Shown one piece after another: positions 24,819-33,272 of a stretch of 64,000 nt of DNA (positions are counted from its first letter, which is position 1; every line of letters begins with the position of its first letter). Both the position numbers and the translations under genes were made by a program. This DNA is from Mucilaginibacter sp. L3T2-6. Its GTDB lineage: Bacteria > Bacteroidota > Bacteroidia > Sphingobacteriales > Sphingobacteriaceae. Where the stretch lies: the NCBI RefSeq assembly GCF_030519355.1, contig NZ_JAUMKC010000001.1, positions 1-64,000 on the forward strand. Reading direction: 5' to 3'. Below the pieces are notes generated by a model, which was given only the letters and a program-made list of their open reading frames with translations, ran no database searches and was not told where the DNA came from.

Positions 24819-25829
24819 ATGAAGCTGACTTACCAACCATTCGAACTTTTACTAAAGCATACGTTTACCATCGCTAAGTTTTCGCGGACTTCCACGCCCA
24901 TCATGCTCATTGAAATTGAACATGGGGGGCAAACCGGGTACGGCGAAGCATCCATGGTGCCTTACATGGGCGAAAGCTTTGAAACAGCAAATGCTTTTTT
25001 AAACAAGATTGAGATAAGTCAGTTTAAATACCCGTTTGATTTTGAGGCGATAACAGGCTACCTGGATGATGTAGCGCCTGGTAATCCTGCCATAAAAGCG
25101 GGAATCGACATTGCGCTGCACGATTTGGATGGTAAGCTGCAAAACAAGCCCTGCTGGCAATTGCTCGGTTCTGAACCGGCTAAGATGCCACCTACAAGCT
25201 TCACCATCGGCATTGATACGCCGGAGGTAATTATTCAAAAAGTAAAAGAAGCACCGGATTGCAAAATTATCAAAGTAAAACTTGGCCGCGACAGCGACCG
25301 GGAGCTAATAAAAACTATACGCACCGTAACAGATAAGCCACTGTTTGTAGATGCCAACCAGGGATGGACAGATCTGGAGCAAAGCCTCGACCTGGTGCAC
25401 TGGCTGCATGAACAAGGCGTAATACTGATTGAGCAGCCTATGCTCAAAACCGACCCCGGCAGCAATGCCTGGCTAACCGAACGTAGCCCGATCCCGATAA
25501 TCGGGGATGAAGCTGTGCAGCGCCTGCCTGATGTAGAGCGCGCTAAAGGCGTTTATCATGGCATCAATATCAAGCTGATGAAATCAGCCGGGATGTACGA
25601 GGCAAAGCAGATGATAAATAAAGCAAACGAATTGGGCCTTAAATTAATGATCGGGTGCATGAGCGAAACCAGCTGCGCCACGCTTGCCGGAATAGCGCTT
25701 GCTCCACAATGCGATTGGGCTGATTTGGACGGGCCTTTTTTAACGAGTAATAACCCTTACCAGATGCCTGAATTTGCAGATGGGAGATGGGGGTTAGGGA
25801 ATGCCGCAGGCTTAGGCTTGAAACGATAG
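24819..25829 (+). CDS. Dipeptide epimerase (L-Ala-D/L-Glu epimerase-like, enolase superfamily)
   Basis: The 336-residue protein has the muconate-lactonising subgroup layout: the KxK motif in IIKVKLGR (second Lys catalytic), the metal ligands in LFVDANQGW, ILIEQPM and IIGDEAV, and the opposing Lys in GINIKLMKSAGM. Such enzymes epimerise dipeptides from murein peptides, as YkfB and YcjG do. The exact dipeptide specificity is uncertain. It precedes the ribosomal cluster but is separated from it by a strong promoter. Confidence 0.87.
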   Translation: MKLTYQPFELLLKHTFTIAKFSRTSTPIMLIEIEHGGQTGYGEASMVPYMGESFETANAFLNKIEISQFKYPFDFEAITGYLDDVAPGNPAIKAGIDIALHDLDGKLQNKPCWQLLGSEPAKMPPTSFTIGIDTPEVIIQKVKEAPDCKIIKVKLGRDSDRELIKTIRTVTDKPLFVDANQGWTDLEQSLDLVHWLHEQGVILIEQPMLKTDPGSNAWLTERSPIPIIGDEAVQRLPDVERAKGVYHGINIKLMKSAGMYEAKQMINKANELGLKLMIGCMSETSCATLAGIALAPQCDWADLDGPFLTSNNPYQMPEFADGRWGLGNAAGLGLKR

Positions 25830-25943
25830 TTTAGGCGAAATTAGTTTCTGTCAATTTGTTGCTTAAAATTGATGCCCCGCAACACTTTTGTAATTTGCTT
25901 TCAACACCCCACGCTAGCCTATAAACTTTTTTCACCCAACCTC

Positions 25944-25974
25944 TTGAAAATCAAAAATTAACTCCGTACTTTTG
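25944..25974 (+). promoter_or_regulatory. Consensus promoter of the rpsL-rpsG-fusA-rpsJ operon
   Basis: TTG (25944-25946), 20 nt, TACTTTTG (25967-25974) fits TTTG-N19-21-TAnnTTTG with a good -7 box. The leader of about 60 nt before rpsL contains a small CGCC/GGCG hairpin. Confidence 0.8.
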
Positions 25975-26041
25975 CAGTCCCCAAAAACTGCCCGCCGTGT
26001 TGGCGTGCTAAAAAGGGTAAACAAAAACAAAAAAAGGAAGA

Positions 26042-26458
26042 ATGCCTACTATTCAACAATTAGTTAGAAAAGGTAGAGTAGCTCTGGTTGACAAGAGTAA
26101 GTCGCCAGCGTTGGACAGCTGTCCACAGCGAAGAGGCGTGTGCACCCGTGTGTACACCACTACCCCTAAGAAACCAAACTCAGCAATGCGTAAAGTGGCC
26201 CGTGTGCGCCTTACCAACGGAAAAGAAGTAAACGCTTACATCCCTGGCGAAGGTCACAACTTACAGGAGCACTCTATCGTGTTAATCCGCGGTGGTCGTG
26301 TTAAGGACTTACCAGGTGTACGTTACCACATTATCCGTGGTGCACTGGATACATCAGGTGTGGCCGGCCGTAACCAGCGTCGTTCTAAATATGGTACTAA
26401 ACGCCCTAAACCAGGACAAGCAGCAGCACCTGCGGGCAAAGGCGGTAAAAAGAAATAA
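26042..26458 (+). CDS. rpsL: 30S ribosomal protein S12
   Basis: The 138-residue protein has the invariant decoding-centre loop [17 protein letters not shown], with the Lys that is mutated in streptomycin resistance present in wild-type form, and [11 protein letters not shown] basic Lys/Gly/Ala tail of about 15 residues is added at the C-terminus. It is the first gene of the str operon and is followed 20 bp later by rpsG. Confidence 0.98.
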   Translation: MPTIQQLVRKGRVALVDKSKSPALDSCPQRRGVCTRVYTTTPKKPNSAMRKVARVRLTNGKEVNAYIPGEGHNLQEHSIVLIRGGRVKDLPGVRYHIIRGALDTSGVAGRNQRRSKYGTKRPKPGQAAAPAGKGGKKK

Positions 26459-26460
26459 TT

Positions 26461-26468
26461 AAAGGAGG
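26461..26468 (+). promoter_or_regulatory. Strong Shine-Dalgarno sequence of rpsG
   Basis: AAAGGAGG lies 10 nt before ATG 26479. Such strong sites are uncommon in Bacteroidota, where ribosomes largely ignore them. Confidence 0.7.
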
Positions 26469-26478
26469 ATAGTAAACA

Positions 26479-26946
26479 ATGAGAAAGTCAAAACCAAAAA
26501 AGAGAATCCTTCTTCCTGACCCGAAATTTAATGATGTTCTGGTAACCAGGTTTGTAAACAACATGATGTATGACGGTAAGAAATCAACCGCGTACACCAT
26601 TTTCTATAACGCCGTTGAAATTGTTGAAAAGAAAACCAACGAAAGCGGCCTTGATACATGGAAAAAGGCATTGAACAACATTATGCCTTCTGTAGAAGTA
26701 AAAAGCCGCCGTGTTGGTGGTGCTAACTTCCAGGTTCCTACTGAGGTTCGTCCGGAGCGTAAAGTGGCTTTAGGTATGAAATGGCTCATCAGCTATGCAC
26801 GCCGCCGTGGTGAAAAAACCATGATGGAGAAACTGGCCGGCGAAATCATTTCGGCAGCTAAGGGCGAAGGCGCAGCAGTGAAGAAGAAAGAAGACACGCA
26901 TAAAATGGCTGAAGCTAACAAAGCGTTCTCGCATTTCCGCTTCTAA
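26479..26946 (+). CDS. rpsG: 30S ribosomal protein S7
   Basis: The 155-residue protein has the usual length and the motifs [25 protein letters not shown] and [16 protein letters not shown]. It organises the 3' major domain of 16S rRNA. It is preceded by an unusually strong Shine-Dalgarno site, and a repeat-filled spacer of 178 bp separates it from fusA. Confidence 0.98.
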   Translation: MRKSKPKKRILLPDPKFNDVLVTRFVNNMMYDGKKSTAYTIFYNAVEIVEKKTNESGLDTWKKALNNIMPSVEVKSRRVGGANFQVPTEVRPERKVALGMKWLISYARRRGEKTMMEKLAGEIISAAKGEGAAVKKKEDTHKMAEANKAFSHFRF

Positions 26947-26948
26947 TA

Positions 26949-27110
26949 AAGGATTACACCGATAAAAAAAAGATTACACCGATTAGGTGCATGATTTGCG
27001 GATTTTAAGGATTAACACCGATTAAATATTGAGATTACATTGATTTAGCACATTTGCCGGAATCTGTAAATCAAAAAAATCGGTGAAATCATCCTCAAAT
27101 CGGTGAAATC
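26949..27110. repeat. Cluster of GATTACACCGATT words in both orientations
   Basis: Near-identical words occur at 26952-26963, 26972-26984, 27010-27023 and 27033-27045, and the reverse-complement form AATCGGTGAAATC at 27078-27090 and 27098-27110. The two sets can pair into alternative hairpins between rpsG and fusA. The type resembles degenerate intergenic palindromes of Bacteroidota. Confidence 0.7.
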
Positions 27111-27124
27111 AAAAACAAAAAATA

Positions 27125-29236
27125 ATGTCAAGAGATCTTAAATATACAAGAAACATAGGTATTGCCGCTCACATCGACGCGGGTAAAACCACTACAACGG
27201 AGCGTATACTTTACTATGCCGGTGTAAGCCACAAAATTGGTGAGGTACACGAAGGTGCAGCGACTATGGACTGGATGGCGCAGGAGCAGGAACGTGGTAT
27301 TACCATCACTTCGGCTGCTACGACAGTTAACTGGAAGTACCGCAACCATAACTACCACATTAACATCATCGATACCCCGGGCCACGTGGACTTTACCGTA
27401 GAGGTAAACCGTTCATTGCGTGTACTGGACGGCCTGGTGTTTTTATTCTCGGCTGTTGACGGTGTTGAGCCGCAATCTGAAACCAACTGGCGTTTGGCTA
27501 ACAATTACAATGTGCCACGTATCGGTTTTGTTAACAAAATGGACCGTAGTGGCGCCGATTTCCTTAACGTGGTAAAACAGGTTAAAGAAATGCTGGGCAG
27601 CACTGCTATCCCGCTTCAGCTGCCTATTGGTGCTGAAGACCAGTTTAAGGGCGTGGTTGATTTGATCAACTTCCGCGGTGTGGTTTGGAATGAGCACGAT
27701 AAGGGCATGACCTTTACTGAAGTGCCAATCCCTGCTGATATGCTGGATGAAGCCAACGAGTGGCGCGAAAAATTACTGGAAGCAGTAGCTGAATTCGACG
27801 ATCACCTGATGGAGAAATTCTTCGAAGATCCGACTACTATTACCGAACGCGAAGTATTAGACGCTTTACGCCAGGCTACTTTGGCCGGTAAAATCGTTCC
27901 GATGACCTGCGGTTCTTCATTCAAGAACAAAGGTGTACAAACTATGCTGGATTACGTGATGGAGCTGATGCCTTCGCCGCTTGATTCAAAAGGCGTGGTT
28001 GGTCATAACCCTGATACCGGCGCCGAAGTACTGGTAAAACCAGACGTAAAAGAGCCTTTTGCTGCTTTGGCATTTAAAATTGCTACCGATCCGTTTGTAG
28101 GCCGTTTGTGCTTCATCCGTGTTTATGCAGGTAACCTTGAGGCAGGTTCATACGTGTACAACATGCGTTCAGAAAACAAAGAGCGTATCAGCCGTATATT
28201 CCAGATGCACGCTAACAAGCAAAATCCTATCCCTAACGTAGGTGCGGGTGATATTGCTGCGGTAGTAGGCTTTAAAGATATCAAGACCGGTGATACGCTT
28301 TGCGACGAGAAACACCACATCGTACTCGAGTCAATGGTATTCCCTGACCCGGTTATCGGTTTGGCGATTGAGCCTAAAACACAGGCTGACGTTGATAAAT
28401 TAGGTATTGCTCTTGGTAAACTGGCTGAAGAGGATCCAACCTTCCGCGTACAAACAGACCAGGATACCGGTCAGACAGTGATCAGCGGTATGGGTGAGCT
28501 TCACCTTGACATCATCATGGACCGCCTGAAACGCGAGTTTAAGGTTGAGGTTAACCAGGGCGCTCCGCAAGTTGCTTACAAAGAAGCCATCACAGGTACT
28601 GTACAGCACCGTGAAACCTATAAGAAACAAACTGGTGGTCGCGGTAAATTTGCCGACATCCAGGTGGTTATTTCTCCGGGAGAGCAGGGCAAAGAAGGCC
28701 TGGAGTTTGTGAACGAGATTGTTGGTGGTGCTATTCCGCGCGAGTTTATCCCATCTGTTGAAAAAGGCTTTAAAGCTGCAATGGATAACGGTGTTCTTGC
28801 TGGATTCCCGCTTACCAGCTTAAAGGTTCGGTTGATTGACGGTTCGTTCCACGCTGTCGATTCGGATGCGCTTTCTTTCGAGATCGCTGCCCGTTCGGCT
28901 TATCGCGAAGCATTGCCAAAATGTAAACCGGTATTACTGGAGCCTATCATGAAGATCGAGATACTTACCCCTGAAGAAAACATGGGCGACGTTATCGGTG
29001 ACATGAACCGTCGTCGTGGCCAGCTGCAAGGTATGGACACCCGCGCAGGTTCGCAGGTAATTAAGGCACAGGTTCCGCTTTCTGAAATGTTTGGCTATGT
29101 AACCCAGTTACGTACCATCACTTCGGGCCGTGCAACTTCAACCATGGAGTTCGACCATTACTCTGAAGCACCTCGTAACGTACAGGACGAAGTTGTGGCT
29201 AAAAACAAAGGCCGCAAGCAGGTTGCCATAGACTAA
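27125..29236 (+). CDS. fusA: Elongation factor G
   Basis: The 703-residue GTPase has P-loop [10 protein letters not shown], switch motifs RGITI and [17 protein letters not shown], and the C-terminal domains IV-V ([29 protein letters not shown]). It drives ribosomal translocation. It lies between rpsG and rpsJ as in most Bacteroidota. A spacer of 115 bp with a 9-bp stem-loop follows. Confidence 0.98.
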   Translation: MSRDLKYTRNIGIAAHIDAGKTTTTERILYYAGVSHKIGEVHEGAATMDWMAQEQERGITITSAATTVNWKYRNHNYHINIIDTPGHVDFTVEVNRSLRVLDGLVFLFSAVDGVEPQSETNWRLANNYNVPRIGFVNKMDRSGADFLNVVKQVKEMLGSTAIPLQLPIGAEDQFKGVVDLINFRGVVWNEHDKGMTFTEVPIPADMLDEANEWREKLLEAVAEFDDHLMEKFFEDPTTITEREVLDALRQATLAGKIVPMTCGSSFKNKGVQTMLDYVMELMPSPLDSKGVVGHNPDTGAEVLVKPDVKEPFAALAFKIATDPFVGRLCFIRVYAGNLEAGSYVYNMRSENKERISRIFQMHANKQNPIPNVGAGDIAAVVGFKDIKTGDTLCDEKHHIVLESMVFPDPVIGLAIEPKTQADVDKLGIALGKLAEEDPTFRVQTDQDTGQTVISGMGELHLDIIMDRLKREFKVEVNQGAPQVAYKEAITGTVQHRETYKKQTGGRGKFADIQVVISPGEQGKEGLEFVNEIVGGAIPREFIPSVEKGFKAAMDNGVLAGFPLTSLKVRLIDGSFHAVDSDALSFEIAARSAYREALPKCKPVLLEPIMKIEILTPEENMGDVIGDMNRRRGQLQGMDTRAGSQVIKAQVPLSEMFGYVTQLRTITSGRATSTMEFDHYSEAPRNVQDEVVAKNKGRKQVAID

Positions 29237-29249
29237 AATTACAGTGATA

Positions 29250-29284
29250 GTTGATTGGTGATTAGAGATTAGTTGCCAATCAAC
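29250..29284. repeat. Stem-loop between fusA and rpsJ
   Basis: GTTGATTGG (29250-29258) and CCAATCAAC (29276-29284) are perfect complements. The loop contains GATTAGAGATTAG, a word also found in the rpoA-rplQ spacer hairpin. Confidence 0.6.
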
Positions 29285-29351
29285 TTAATAAAAATAAAAC
29301 CCGGTTAGTTCTAATAAATAGCTCTTAGGATTAGCCATAACAAAAACAAAA

Positions 29352-29657
29352 ATGAGCCAAAGAATCAGAATCAAACTGAAATCGTACGATTACAACCTGG
29401 TTGATAAATCAGCTGAGAAAATCGTAAAGACAGTAAAGCCTACCGGCGCTGTAGTAAGCGGACCACTTCCGTTACCAACTGAAAAGAAAATCTTTACAGT
29501 ATTGCGTTCACCGCACGTTAACAAAAAAGCGCGCGAGCAATTCCAGTTATGCTCTTACAAGAGGTTACTGGACATCTACAGCTCGAACTCAAAAACTGTT
29601 GATGCTTTGATGAAGCTTGAATTGCCAAGCGGTGTTGAAGTTGAGATCAAGGTGTGA
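29352..29657 (+). CDS. rpsJ: 30S ribosomal protein S10
   Basis: The 101-residue protein has [22 protein letters not shown] and [28 protein letters not shown], the usual S10/NusE sequence. It normally opens the S10 operon directly before rplC. Here an intrinsic terminator follows and rplC is 8.45 kb away. Confidence 0.98.
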   Translation: MSQRIRIKLKSYDYNLVDKSAEKIVKTVKPTGAVVSGPLPLPTEKKIFTVLRSPHVNKKAREQFQLCSYKRLLDIYSSNSKTVDALMKLELPSGVEVEIKV

Positions 29658-29721
29658 GAGTACCGGAAGATCAGCTGTTTTAGAATCAGGACGTTAAAAA
29701 TCAAGATTCAAAATAAAAGAG

Positions 29722-29749
29722 AAGCCATTCGGAAACGGATGGCTTTTTT
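29722..29749 (+). terminator. Intrinsic terminator after rpsJ
   Basis: AAGCCATTCG (29722-29731) and CGGATGGCTT (29736-29745) form a 10-bp stem with one G-T pair closed by a GAAA loop, followed by TTTT. It ends the str-rpsJ transcript. Confidence 0.85.
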
Positions 29750-29891
29750 GCGTTATATATTTGCTATTTTAATCAATGGAAAGTCATCGCGTTCGTCATA
29801 GCCGTCTTTATCATAAAGCGATTGTTTGAATTACAATATTATCGTCTAATTTAGGTTATAACTTATAATGTGATCCAATAATTATTTTTCT

Positions 29892-29899
29892 TAAATTTG
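29892..29899 (+). promoter_or_regulatory. -7 box (TAAATTTG) 4 nt before the antitoxin start
   Basis: Perfect TAnnTTTG ending at 29899; ATG at 29904. A clear -33 element is not seen. Confidence 0.5.
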
Positions 29900-29903
29900 A
29901 TTT

Positions 29904-30110
29904 ATGGCAGCATATGTGATATATCCTACAAAAGAACAGGAAAAGTTTATGAAAGCATTTCTTGAAGCATTAGAAATTTCTTTTGTTAAGGATGATAATC
30001 AAGAACTCCCTCCACATGTTTTAGCCGGTATTGCTCGTGGCGAGGCTGATTTTGCCGCAGGTAGGTTTGTGACTTTTGAAGAGATAAAAAAGAAATATCC
30101 CGCTGACTAA
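29904..30110 (+). CDS. Small antitoxin of a type II toxin-antitoxin pair
   Basis: The 68-residue acidic protein (YPTKEQEKFMKAFLEALEISF, FAAGRFVTFEEIKKKY) has the form of the short RelB/DUF2683-like antitoxins that precede RelE/ParE toxins. Its stop overlaps the toxin start as TAATG. Its N-terminus would bind DNA and its C-terminus the toxin, by analogy. Confidence 0.7.
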   Translation: MAAYVIYPTKEQEKFMKAFLEALEISFVKDDNQELPPHVLAGIARGEADFAAGRFVTFEEIKKKYPAD

Positions 30111-30400
30111 TGCATTTAGACGTATTTTTTTCTGCTGAAGCAGAGGATACATTTGAGTCCATTGCTCAGCAAATAGAAAGTAGGTGGGGTGAAAAGGAGA
30201 AGAACGAATTCAGGCGACGTGTTTATGAAGTCACTGAAATAGTCGGCAAATTCCCTCTTATTTTTAAGGCTGCAAATAAAACAAAAGATGTTAGAAAGGC
30301 CTTCATTCACAGGAATTGTTCAATGTTTTATAAAGTGGTCGAAACACACATAGAAGTTTTATTTTTCTGGGACAACAGACAAGATCCAATGTTCTTATAA
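30110..30400 (+). CDS. RelE/ParE family toxin
   Basis: The 96-residue protein has the RelE/ParE fold pattern: an N-terminal FFSAEAEDTFESIAQQIESRWGEKE helix pair, then VRKAFIHRNCSMFYKVVETHIEVLFFWDNRQDP with the C-terminal beta-sheet typical of these toxins. It overlaps the antitoxin by one base. Whether it cleaves mRNA or acts on gyrase cannot be read from the sequence. An 8-bp hairpin (30435-30460) follows. Confidence 0.8.
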   Translation: MHLDVFFSAEAEDTFESIAQQIESRWGEKEKNEFRRRVYEVTEIVGKFPLIFKAANKTKDVRKAFIHRNCSMFYKVVETHIEVLFFWDNRQDPMFL

Positions 30401-30483
30401 AAGCATTTCTAAAGAAGTCGTTTTATTTGAGTAAATATTACATTTACTACAGTGTAATATCTAATCCGCTCACTGGTTTAACC

Positions 30484-30922
30484 ATGTGGACCTGACCCCA
30501 ATGCCAGCATCAATTTTATAACAAAACCCAGTCGCACTCCTGCGGTGGCTATGCGTTAGATGATTCCATGGCAGTTAAGCCGATGGAAAGCATTGCTCTG
30601 TTTCATACCTTTATTAATGCTTACCGGCAGATAGGCCCGTTTGAACTGCATCCCGTTAAAACCAGGGAGGCATTATTAATCAATATGCGTTTTTGTACCG
30701 TCAATAAAATCGGCAGGGATTATACCGATGCATTTTGTCCTGGTGCAACCATTTGATGATACCCCGTGTTTTTATAAGATTGATAATCTGGCTAATCGCT
30801 TTTTTGTTCATCATTTCCGGCTTTATAGTATTGCAGATATTAATAATAAACTAAAAAATATATGGCGTGGTTTGTGGGATGGGCAAAGGGAACATGTGCT
30901 GGATACAAAGTCTGCGGATTGA
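30484..30922 (+). pseudogene. DUF5655-type protein, disrupted by a stop at codon 4 and a frameshift
   Basis: From ATG 30484 the reading is MWT-stop-PQCQHQFYNKTQSHSCGGY, where intact relatives start MWTCPxCG...NQSHSC. TGA at 30493 thus replaces the first Cys of the CxxC. The frame continues through LFHTFINAYRQIGPFELHPVKT to about 30735, then jumps to the next frame and continues as HFVLVQPFDDTP, FVHHFRLYSIADINNKLKN and GQREHV until 30922. The order of segments matches the whole domain. A start at 30568 could still give a fragment without function. The family's function is unknown. Confidence 0.8.
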
Positions 30923-30976
30923 AATTGCAAATAACTATCTTTATAAGGTAAAGTACTCAAGCCAGAGCAATAAAAT

Positions 30977-32398
30977 ATGAAACCCCGCATTACCTTTATC
31001 GCTACGCTGCTGATGGCAGCAATATTTTTCGGCTGTAAACAAAAAGCTGCCGAAACCCATGACCGCCTCGGCAAAGCCACCCGCGAAGATAAAAATGGAT
31101 GGATATACGTGCACCTGTCAGGCTCGCCCGCGGATGTAGGTTATCAGCATGGTTTTTTAGTAGCCAGGGAGATTGACACCTTGGTAAAAGTAATGCAGTA
31201 TTATCTGCCGACTACCAGCGGCCGCAGCTGGGATTTTTACCGCAGCGCCGTAAAGCGCTTTTTATGGAAGAAGATCGACCCGGAATACCAGGACGAAATA
31301 CGCGGCATTGCTGATGGGCTGCATGCTAAAGGATTTAAATACGATACGCTGGATATTGCCGCTCTTAATGCCAACATCGAGCTGGCACAGTACTATGTGC
31401 CTGAATTAAATAACAGGATTAAACCGGGCAGCGGAGATAACAAGGCTCCGGGCAACTGCAGTGCCTTTATTGCTACGGGCAGCTATACCAAAGACCATAA
31501 GATAGTTATCGGCCACAATAACTGGACGGACTATATTGTGGGTGAGCGCTGGAATGTAATCGCCGATATTAAGCCGGAAAAAGGTAATCACATGCTGATG
31601 GACGTTGCTCCCGGCTTTATCCATAGCGGCGACGATTTTGTAGTAACCAACAGCGGCATACTGATTACAGAAACTACCATAACTGGTTTTAAGGGTTTCG
31701 ATACCACCCGAACCCCGGAATTTGTACGGGCACGCAAAGCAGCTCAATACGCCAAAAGTATTGACGACGTGGTAAAAATTATGACCACCGACAATAACGG
31801 CGGCTATGCCAATGACTGGCTGATAGGCGATACCAAAACTAACGAAGTTGCCAAACTGGAACTCGGTTTAAAGAATTACAAAGTTTGGCGCTCAAAAGAC
31901 ACGGCTATCATCGGCTCTAATTTCCCGAGCGATCCAACGCTGATAAAGGAAGAAACAACCTTTGATGTTAAAAATAAAGCCAACTCGCCCAATGCCCGCC
32001 GGCTGCGGATGGAAAAACTGGTAGCAGTGGATAGCAAAGGCAAGCTGGACCCGGAAACAGGGAAGGCTATAGAGGGCGATACCTATAACGCGCTTAGCGG
32101 CAAAACTTCGTTGGACCGTTGCGTGATAGATGGACATGTTGAGCTGGACCCGGTTGGTGTACCGGAATGGAGCGAAGGCCCGTTTTACCCTATGGGTGCT
32201 GTACAGGGAAAAGTGAGCAGTAGCGAGCTGGCCAAGAAGATGTCGCTATGGGCACACATGGGTCATCCTGGCGGAGCAGATTTTCTGGCTGGCCCTTTCT
32301 TTAAAGCGCATCCTGAGTATTTTAAAACGCAGGGAAAATATTTAAGGGATATGAAGGCCTACCCATGGACGCTGTTTAGTGCCGCTGATCATAAATAA
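30977..32398 (+). CDS. C45/phospholipase-B-like Ntn-hydrolase lipoprotein
   Basis: The 473-residue protein has a lipoprotein signal (lipobox FFGC, Cys about 16). After VHLSGSPADVGYQHGFLVA, the usual start of the fold, the autocatalytic nucleophile is Cys161 in GNCSAFIA, followed by VIGHNNWTDY and ITETTITGF. Members are autoprocessed amidohydrolases or acyltransferases (C45, phospholipase B-like); the substrate is unknown. It is convergent with the SGNH gene (17 bp between stops). Confidence 0.8.
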   Translation: MKPRITFIATLLMAAIFFGCKQKAAETHDRLGKATREDKNGWIYVHLSGSPADVGYQHGFLVAREIDTLVKVMQYYLPTTSGRSWDFYRSAVKRFLWKKIDPEYQDEIRGIADGLHAKGFKYDTLDIAALNANIELAQYYVPELNNRIKPGSGDNKAPGNCSAFIATGSYTKDHKIVIGHNNWTDYIVGERWNVIADIKPEKGNHMLMDVAPGFIHSGDDFVVTNSGILITETTITGFKGFDTTRTPEFVRARKAAQYAKSIDDVVKIMTTDNNGGYANDWLIGDTKTNEVAKLELGLKNYKVWRSKDTAIIGSNFPSDPTLIKEETTFDVKNKANSPNARRLRMEKLVAVDSKGKLDPETGKAIEGDTYNALSGKTSLDRCVIDGHVELDPVGVPEWSEGPFYPMGAVQGKVSSSELAKKMSLWAHMGHPGGADFLAGPFFKAHPEYFKTQGKYLRDMKAYPWTLFSAADHK

Positions 32399-32415
32399 CT
32401 GCTCATAAGATATAA

Positions 32416-33186
32416 CTATCTTGGAGCAGGGAGCCTTTTTACTCCGGACCATATACTATCGCTTATCGCTCGCATGCCTTTGTCACTGGGATGGACTTGC
32501 AGGCCGGGGGTATTAAATAATCCGTAGGCAGTGTTCGTCCTGTCCTCATTAATATGTGCTAATGATACGTACGCGTTGTCGTGCATTATTGGTTCCATAA
32601 GATAAGCATTCCACAATGGCCCTGCTCCCAAAACAAGCAACTTACTGTTTTTGCTTATAAAATAATCTATAAGCGCTGTGTATCTCGCTTTAAAGATGTT
32701 GGCATTATAGGTGGGGACATCCACGTCTTCCCCTATCCGCAGAATCAAAAGGTCGGGCACGCTATCGCGTAAATCTTTTAAGTTCGCGTCAAAATCATAA
32801 TTCACATAATCAATTTCAAATTCGGCTATATTGCGGGCCGATACTCTGCATGTGGGATTAAGGGCAGTAAAATGAGCAGTCAGCCGGTGTACATAGTCTG
32901 AGTCTGCTGCCGATGCCGCCATGCCCCAATTTCCTTTCCATTCGCCATTCGGATTCGATGGCGTAAAAGTTATGCTGTTACCCAGAATAACCACATTTTT
33001 AAATTTTAAGGCCGAATGCGGATGCAGTTCAATGTGCTTTTCCGGATGTCTTCCGTCTGGCAAGTGCTTAAAGGGTTGGTCGGGACCTGATAAAGAAGAT
33101 TGTTTTCCCGGAAAGATAACGGTTTGGTCCTTTTTGCAGGATACAGCCGCTAATGCTATCAGCAGCAGTATGGTGTAAAGCTTCAT
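32416..33186 (-). CDS. SGNH/GDSL hydrolase lipoprotein
   Basis: The 256-residue protein starts with a lipoprotein signal (lipobox AVSC, Cys about 17). The SGNH blocks are VILGNSIT (nucleophile Ser in GNS in place of GDS), the oxyanion Gly near GNWGMAAS, ILRIGEDV (block III, Asp where Asn is usual) and LQVHPSDKGM (His of block V). It is expected to be an esterase or acetylhydrolase acting on surface glycans or lipids. The substrate is unknown. Confidence 0.8.
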   Translation of the reverse strand: MKLYTILLLIALAAVSCKKDQTVIFPGKQSSLSGPDQPFKHLPDGRHPEKHIELHPHSALKFKNVVILGNSITFTPSNPNGEWKGNWGMAASAADSDYVHRLTAHFTALNPTCRVSARNIAEFEIDYVNYDFDANLKDLRDSVPDLLILRIGEDVDVPTYNANIFKARYTALIDYFISKNSKLLVLGAGPLWNAYLMEPIMHDNAYVSLAHINEDRTNTAYGLFNTPGLQVHPSDKGMRAISDSIWSGVKRLPAPR

Positions 33187-33272
33187 TTGTGATAAGTTAT
33201 TCCTGCTATAACGCAGGGAGATGTTATTTTTTTTGAAAACAATTATACAAAATAGTTGCGAAGGCTTGGGGG

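Noticed and set aside
26949..27110. CRISPR array between rpsG and fusA
   Set aside because: The repeats are short, imperfect, unevenly spaced and in both orientations, with no unique spacers of constant length and no cas genes.
30493..30495. TGA in place of Cys in DUF5655 as a selenocysteine codon
   Set aside because: A Cys-to-Sec change in CxxC would be attractive, but no hairpin in the SECIS position is evident and the same gene has a frameshift further on, so decay is the simpler explanation.
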